Positions 31,397 through 33,682 of a stretch of DNA of 33,682 nt are shown here, piece after piece. The number at the start of each line of letters is the position of its first letter. The stretch's first letter is position 1. The notes under the pieces were generated by a model, which was given only the letters and a program-made list of their open reading frames with translations, made no database searches and was not told the origin of the DNA. Location: NCBI GenBank assembly GCA_964540815.1, contig CAZIOH010000076.1, forward strand, positions 1 to 33,682, read 5' to 3'. The stretch comes from CAZIOH01 sp964540815. Lineage in GTDB: Bacteria; Myxococcota_A; Polyangia; Fen-1088. The position numbers were made by a program, and so were the translations under genes.

Positions 31397-31673
31397 TCTC
31401 CTCGAGTCACGGCGGGCCGAACCTCACGGTCGAACCGTGGAAGGCTTCGGGGGCCCATTCCCCCGCAACCCTTTGCCGCGTACTGGGTGGCGCTGCATGT
31501 TACCTGCCAAGTTTTGTAGTAAGCTAATTCACTGGATATACGTGAATTGAAGCGGCCGACCTGCCACCGGCCGTTGCGCCCCAGGCGTCACCTGTTGTCT
31601 TCCGGACCACACCCCTTTCAGGGAGCCCTCGTGACGCACTGGACCATCCTGCGGTCGGGCCGCTGCCGGGGAG
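31397..31673. other. Spacer with control region of the INGLSS lipoprotein
   Basis: 277 bp between the lipoprotein start and the end of the GNAT gene, with no gene. It contains an AT-rich island at 31510-31550 in very GC-rich surroundings, and within it the inverted repeat at 31526-31548. On the minus strand TTCACG and TTACTA stand 18 bp apart there and could be a promoter for the lipoprotein, leaving a leader of about 120 bases. Confidence 0.45.
31526..31548. promoter_or_regulatory. Inverted repeat AATTCAC-N9-GTGAATT
   Basis: Perfect 7-bp arms, AATTCAC (31526-31532) and GTGAATT (31542-31548), spaced by nine bases, giving a 16-bp centre-to-centre distance that suits a dimeric helix-turn-helix regulator. 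It overlaps the candidate -35 region of the lipoprotein promoter. The regulator is unknown. Confidence 0.42.
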
Positions 31674-32174
31674 TCAGGGACGCAGCGCCTTGACCATCAG
31701 CTCACAGCCGAGGCCCCGCCATTCGACCCGCTCGACCGAGCTCCACCCGAGGCGCGCGTAGAGGGCCTGCTGATCGGGTGTGAAGAGGTAGAGCCGTTCG
31801 AAACCGAGCCCGCGCGCCTTGTCCTCCACCACCGTGCACAGGGCCGAGGCGATGCCGCGCCTGCGAAACGGTCGGCGAACGAACACCCCCCCGAGCCACG
31901 GCGTGAGGTGCTCGTGGCCTGGCAAGTCCGCCGCTCGCAAGGCGGCGGTCCCGACGGCCTCGTCGCCGATGTGCGCGACCCAGCCGACGGGGAGCACCGC
32001 TCGGTTCATGTGCTGCTCGAGGCGACGCTGGCGCGCCACCCAGGTGTCCTCGGGAAACCAGGGCTTCCAGTGCTCGAGCAAGGCCGGAATCAGGTCGGTG
32101 CCGATGCCCGGTCGATCCGCCAGGTAGCTGATCTGGACCGTCCCGAGGCTGGTGAACGTCATGTCTGCCGTCAT
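31674..32174 (-). CDS. GNAT-family N-acetyltransferase
   Basis: 166-aa acetyltransferase using acetyl-CoA to acylate an amine. The acetyl-CoA pyrophosphate-binding motif is RRPFRRRGIASAL (about 100-112, pattern RxxG-I-A), preceded by the strand LGGVFV. The late GNAT motif FTPDQQALYARLGW is at about 131-144. ATG 32174 is preferred because AGGA lies five bases upstream; a GTG at 32225 would add 17 residues and an ATG at 32162 remove four. Divergent from the DUF3224 gene. Substrate cannot be predicted. Confidence 0.88.
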   Translation of the reverse strand: MTADMTFTSLGTVQISYLADRPGIGTDLIPALLEHWKPWFPEDTWVARQRRLEQHMNRAVLPVGWVAHIGDEAVGTAALRAADLPGHEHLTPWLGGVFVRRPFRRRGIASALCTVVEDKARGLGFERLYLFTPDQQALYARLGWSSVERVEWRGLGCELMVKALRP

Positions 32175-32254
32175 GCTGATCCTGACCGGGGCGACCGTCA
32201 ACTTCGCGCGGACGTCACCCGGCACCCTTGGCCATGGACTGCTAGATTCGCGTC

Positions 32255-32671
32255 ATGAGCAAGCTTCGCGCGGCCGGGACCTTCGAGATCACCATGAATC
32301 CGCATCCGCCCTATGACGCGACCGGGACGGTGATCCTCAACCGGGTCTCGATCAGCAAGGTGTTTCACGGCGAGCTCGAGGCCATGAGCACCGTCGAGAT
32401 GCTCAGCGCCATGCCACCGGTCAAGGGATCGGCGGGCTACGTCGCGCTCGAGCATGTGCGTGGCAAGCTCGGCGGCCGCGTCGGAGGCTTCGTCCTGCAG
32501 CACTCGGGGACGATGACGCGCGGGAAGCCCGAGCTCAAGGTCTCGGTCGTGCCGGACACGGGCACGGGCGAGCTCGAGGGTCTCTCCGGTCTCATGGCGA
32601 TCGAGATCGTCGGTGGCCAGCACCGCTACGCCTTCGACTACAAGCTCGAACCGGCCGAATCGAAGCCGTAG
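32255..32671 (+). CDS. DUF3224 domain protein
   Basis: 138-aa cytoplasmic protein of the DUF3224 family, small beta-barrels distantly like allene oxide cyclase. Family features run through the whole length: GTFEITMNPHPPY, SKVFHGELEAMSTVEML, YVALEHVRGKLGGRVGGFVLQH, VVPDTGTGELEGLSG and YAFDYKL. Its function is not known in any species to my knowledge. There is no ribosome-binding site; TAGATT ends six bases before the ATG and could be a -10 box of a leaderless transcript. It is followed by a REP pair, which often lies at transcript ends. Confidence 0.88.
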   Translation: MSKLRAAGTFEITMNPHPPYDATGTVILNRVSISKVFHGELEAMSTVEMLSAMPPVKGSAGYVALEHVRGKLGGRVGGFVLQHSGTMTRGKPELKVSVVPDTGTGELEGLSGLMAIEIVGGQHRYAFDYKLEPAESKP

Positions 32672-32738
32672 GGTCCGGGACCTCGCGCCGCGACCAGAGC
32701 TCCTGCCATGAGACCGACGGGCGTGGATCGGGAAACGG

Positions 32739-32797
32739 GTGGGGCCTCTCTCCCTGACCCTCTCCCCGCTCCGCGGGGCGAGGGGATAGGAGGGGGA
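32739..32797 (+). repeat. REP-like palindromic element B
   Basis: Intergenic copy of the element found inside the DUF2079 gene (22726-22786). It has CTCTCCCTGACCCTCTCC, then the hairpin core CCCCGCTCCGCGGGG, then a GGATAGGAGGGGG end. It begins 68 bp after the DUF3224 stop and faces an inverted partner at 32841-32891. Confidence 0.85.
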
Positions 32798-32830
32798 TGG
32801 GGTCTGGGAGAAGGGCGGCGGGGGGAGGGG

Positions 32831-33682
32831 ATGCAGAGATCCGGCCCCCTCGCCCCGCGGGAGCGGGAAGAGGGTGGGGGAGAGGGGCCCCTCGTTTCCC
32901 TGGGCACGGTCGTCGTCGTCCTTGCGTGGGTGAGCCTCGGAGCGGCGGGGTGCGGGGCGCGCTGGCCGGCGTCGTCGCGGTCGAGTGCCGTCGCCCAGGC
33001 GGGCACAGGCGTGGGAGTGACCACGGTGTCGAGCAACGTCCTGCGCGGGGACTATGCCGGCTCGGCCGCGTGCGCGCCGTGCCACGCCGATCTCGTGGCC
33101 GCCTGGCGACGCTCGCCCATGCACAAGATGACCCGCCTGCCCGAGACCGCCGAGATTCGCGCGCCGTTCGACGGGCACGAGCGCGCCTTCACCTTCAAGG
33201 GGGACACCGCCCGCCTCGAGCAAGCCGGCGCCGAGCGGTTCGTGCGCCTCCGACCCCGGGACGGCGCCGAGCGCGTGTACCGCGTGACCAAGGTCATCGG
33301 TGGCCGCTACCGCGAGGACTTCGCGGGGGTCGAGGTGGCGTCCGCCGCGGCGGATGCGCGGGTGCTCGGAGATCCTGGCGCCGAGTTGCTCCTGCCGGTG
33401 TCCTATGTCTTCCAGACGCGGTCCTTTCGCCTCAAGGGGTACTCGGTCCTGGTTGGCGAGCGACCCGGCCTGCGGGCGGGCGGGGTGTGGAACCAGACCT
33501 GCATCTTCTGCCACAACACCATCCCGTACTTCGACGATCTGTGGGGGGCCTTGCATGGCCCAGGGGCCCCCGCCTATCAGGGCGAGGTGGTCGATCGGGT
33601 GCTTCCCCCCGCCCGCCAGGCCCGCTATCGCGTCACCGACGGCGGCGCCCTGGTGAGCGCGCTGGCCGCGGAGCGCGCGGTG
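32831..33682 (+). CDS. Multihaem cytochrome c lipoprotein, 3' end missing
   Basis: Frame open from ATG 32831 to the end of the window (284 codons, no stop). The first ~21 residues, MQRSGPLAPREREEGGGEGPL, are encoded largely by REP element C. A hydrophobic signal core (about 22-39) follows with a good lipobox AAGC (Cys41), so it is probably an outer-membrane or periplasmic lipoprotein. The first haem motif CAPCH is at 81-85 in GSAACAPCHADLVAAWRRSPM, and a second, CIFCH, is at 224-228, 140 residues later, in WNQTCIFCHNTIPYF. This layout resembles cytochrome c554-like multihaem or TPR-cytochrome proteins seen in Myxococcota; more haem motifs may follow outside the window. GGAGGGG lies against the ATG. 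It probably takes part in periplasmic electron transfer. Confidence 0.82.
   Translation, partial: MQRSGPLAPREREEGGGEGPLVSLGTVVVVLAWVSLGAAGCGARWPASSRSSAVAQAGTGVGVTTVSSNVLRGDYAGSAACAPCHADLVAAWRRSPMHKMTRLPETAEIRAPFDGHERAFTFKGDTARLEQAGAERFVRLRPRDGAERVYRVTKVIGGRYREDFAGVEVASAAADARVLGDPGAELLLPVSYVFQTRSFRLKGYSVLVGERPGLRAGGVWNQTCIFCHNTIPYFDDLWGALHGPGAPAYQGEVVDRVLPPARQARYRVTDGGALVSALAAERAV
32841..32891 (-). repeat. REP-like palindromic element C, overlapping the cytochrome start
   Basis: Inverted copy of element B. Its reverse complement reads GGGGCCCCTCTCCC, then CCCTCTTCCCGC, then GCGGGGCGAGGGG, matching B in order. B and C face each other 43 bp apart, a BIME-like pair. C lies just inside the cytochrome frame, so it supplies codons about 4-20 of that gene. 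Confidence 0.8.

Noticed and set aside
31143..31550. Plus-strand open frame reading MELSPL repeats across the same array
   Set aside because: It is the antisense reading of the INGLSS repeat; the minus-strand frame has a signal peptide, Cys-rich region and QxW domain.
1..33682. Insertion sequences, prophage genes, integrases, tRNA or rRNA genes
   Set aside because: None seen: no transposase or integrase motifs and no tRNA cloverleaf or rRNA-like conserved segments were recognised by eye; a covariance-model search could still find a small RNA.

Overview
The window is very GC-rich double-stranded bacterial DNA with strong G/C third-codon-position bias. The gene content fits a deltaproteobacterial-type Gram-negative, most likely a member of Myxococcota (Polyangia-like). 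The clues are lipoproteins with long Gly/Ala tails, a TonB with Gly-Val repeats, a TonB-dependent receptor carrying a carboxypeptidase-regulatory domain, a lipoprotein with tandem INGLSS repeats and a ricin-like domain, and an alpha-2-macroglobulin. This taxonomic call is inference: no rRNA or tRNA gene is visible.

Region 1 (about 1-14200) is an envelope transport and defence locus. On the minus strand, tonB, exbB and two exbD genes run towards a 1768-residue alpha-2-macroglobulin lipoprotein with an intact thioester motif, followed by an open frame that leaves the left edge. Divergent from tonB, a plus-strand operon encodes a TonB-dependent receptor, a lipoprotein, a Pro-rich two-helix membrane protein and a tiny Gly/Ala-rich lipoprotein. 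The 439-bp divergent spacer holds a striking direct and inverted repeat that looks like an operator. The receptor and a private TonB-ExbB-ExbD motor probably form one uptake system, and the macroglobulin may protect it or the envelope from proteases.

Region 2 (14219-14870) has a zinc-ribbon thioredoxin (TrxC type) and a divergent spacer with an array of about five 11-bp repeats.

Region 3 (14871-29940) is a surface-glycan or membrane glycosyl-transfer cluster made of two convergent halves. The plus half encodes an F5/8-type C (discoidin) membrane-anchored protein, a GT87-like transferase, a SAM methyltransferase and a 791-residue polytopic protein. The minus half encodes an 808-residue paralogue of that polytopic protein, a 409-residue polytopic protein, a polyprenyl-phosphate GT2 transferase and two tandem DUF2079 proteins. 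The halves meet in a 17-bp tail-to-tail coding overlap. The GT2 enzyme probably supplies polyprenyl-linked sugar to the GT-C-like proteins.

Region 4 (30203-33682) holds the INGLSS-repeat ricin-domain lipoprotein, a GNAT acetyltransferase, a DUF3224 protein, a pair of inverted REP-like elements, and the 5' part of a multihaem c-type cytochrome lipoprotein that runs off the right edge.

Three features stand out. A REP-like palindromic element has been taken into reading frames twice (the N-terminal region of a DUF2079 protein and the signal-peptide region of the cytochrome). Translation may be coupled through non-ATG start codons that overlap the preceding stop (TTGA twice, GTGA once). Several in-frame micro-repeat arrays occur in envelope proteins.
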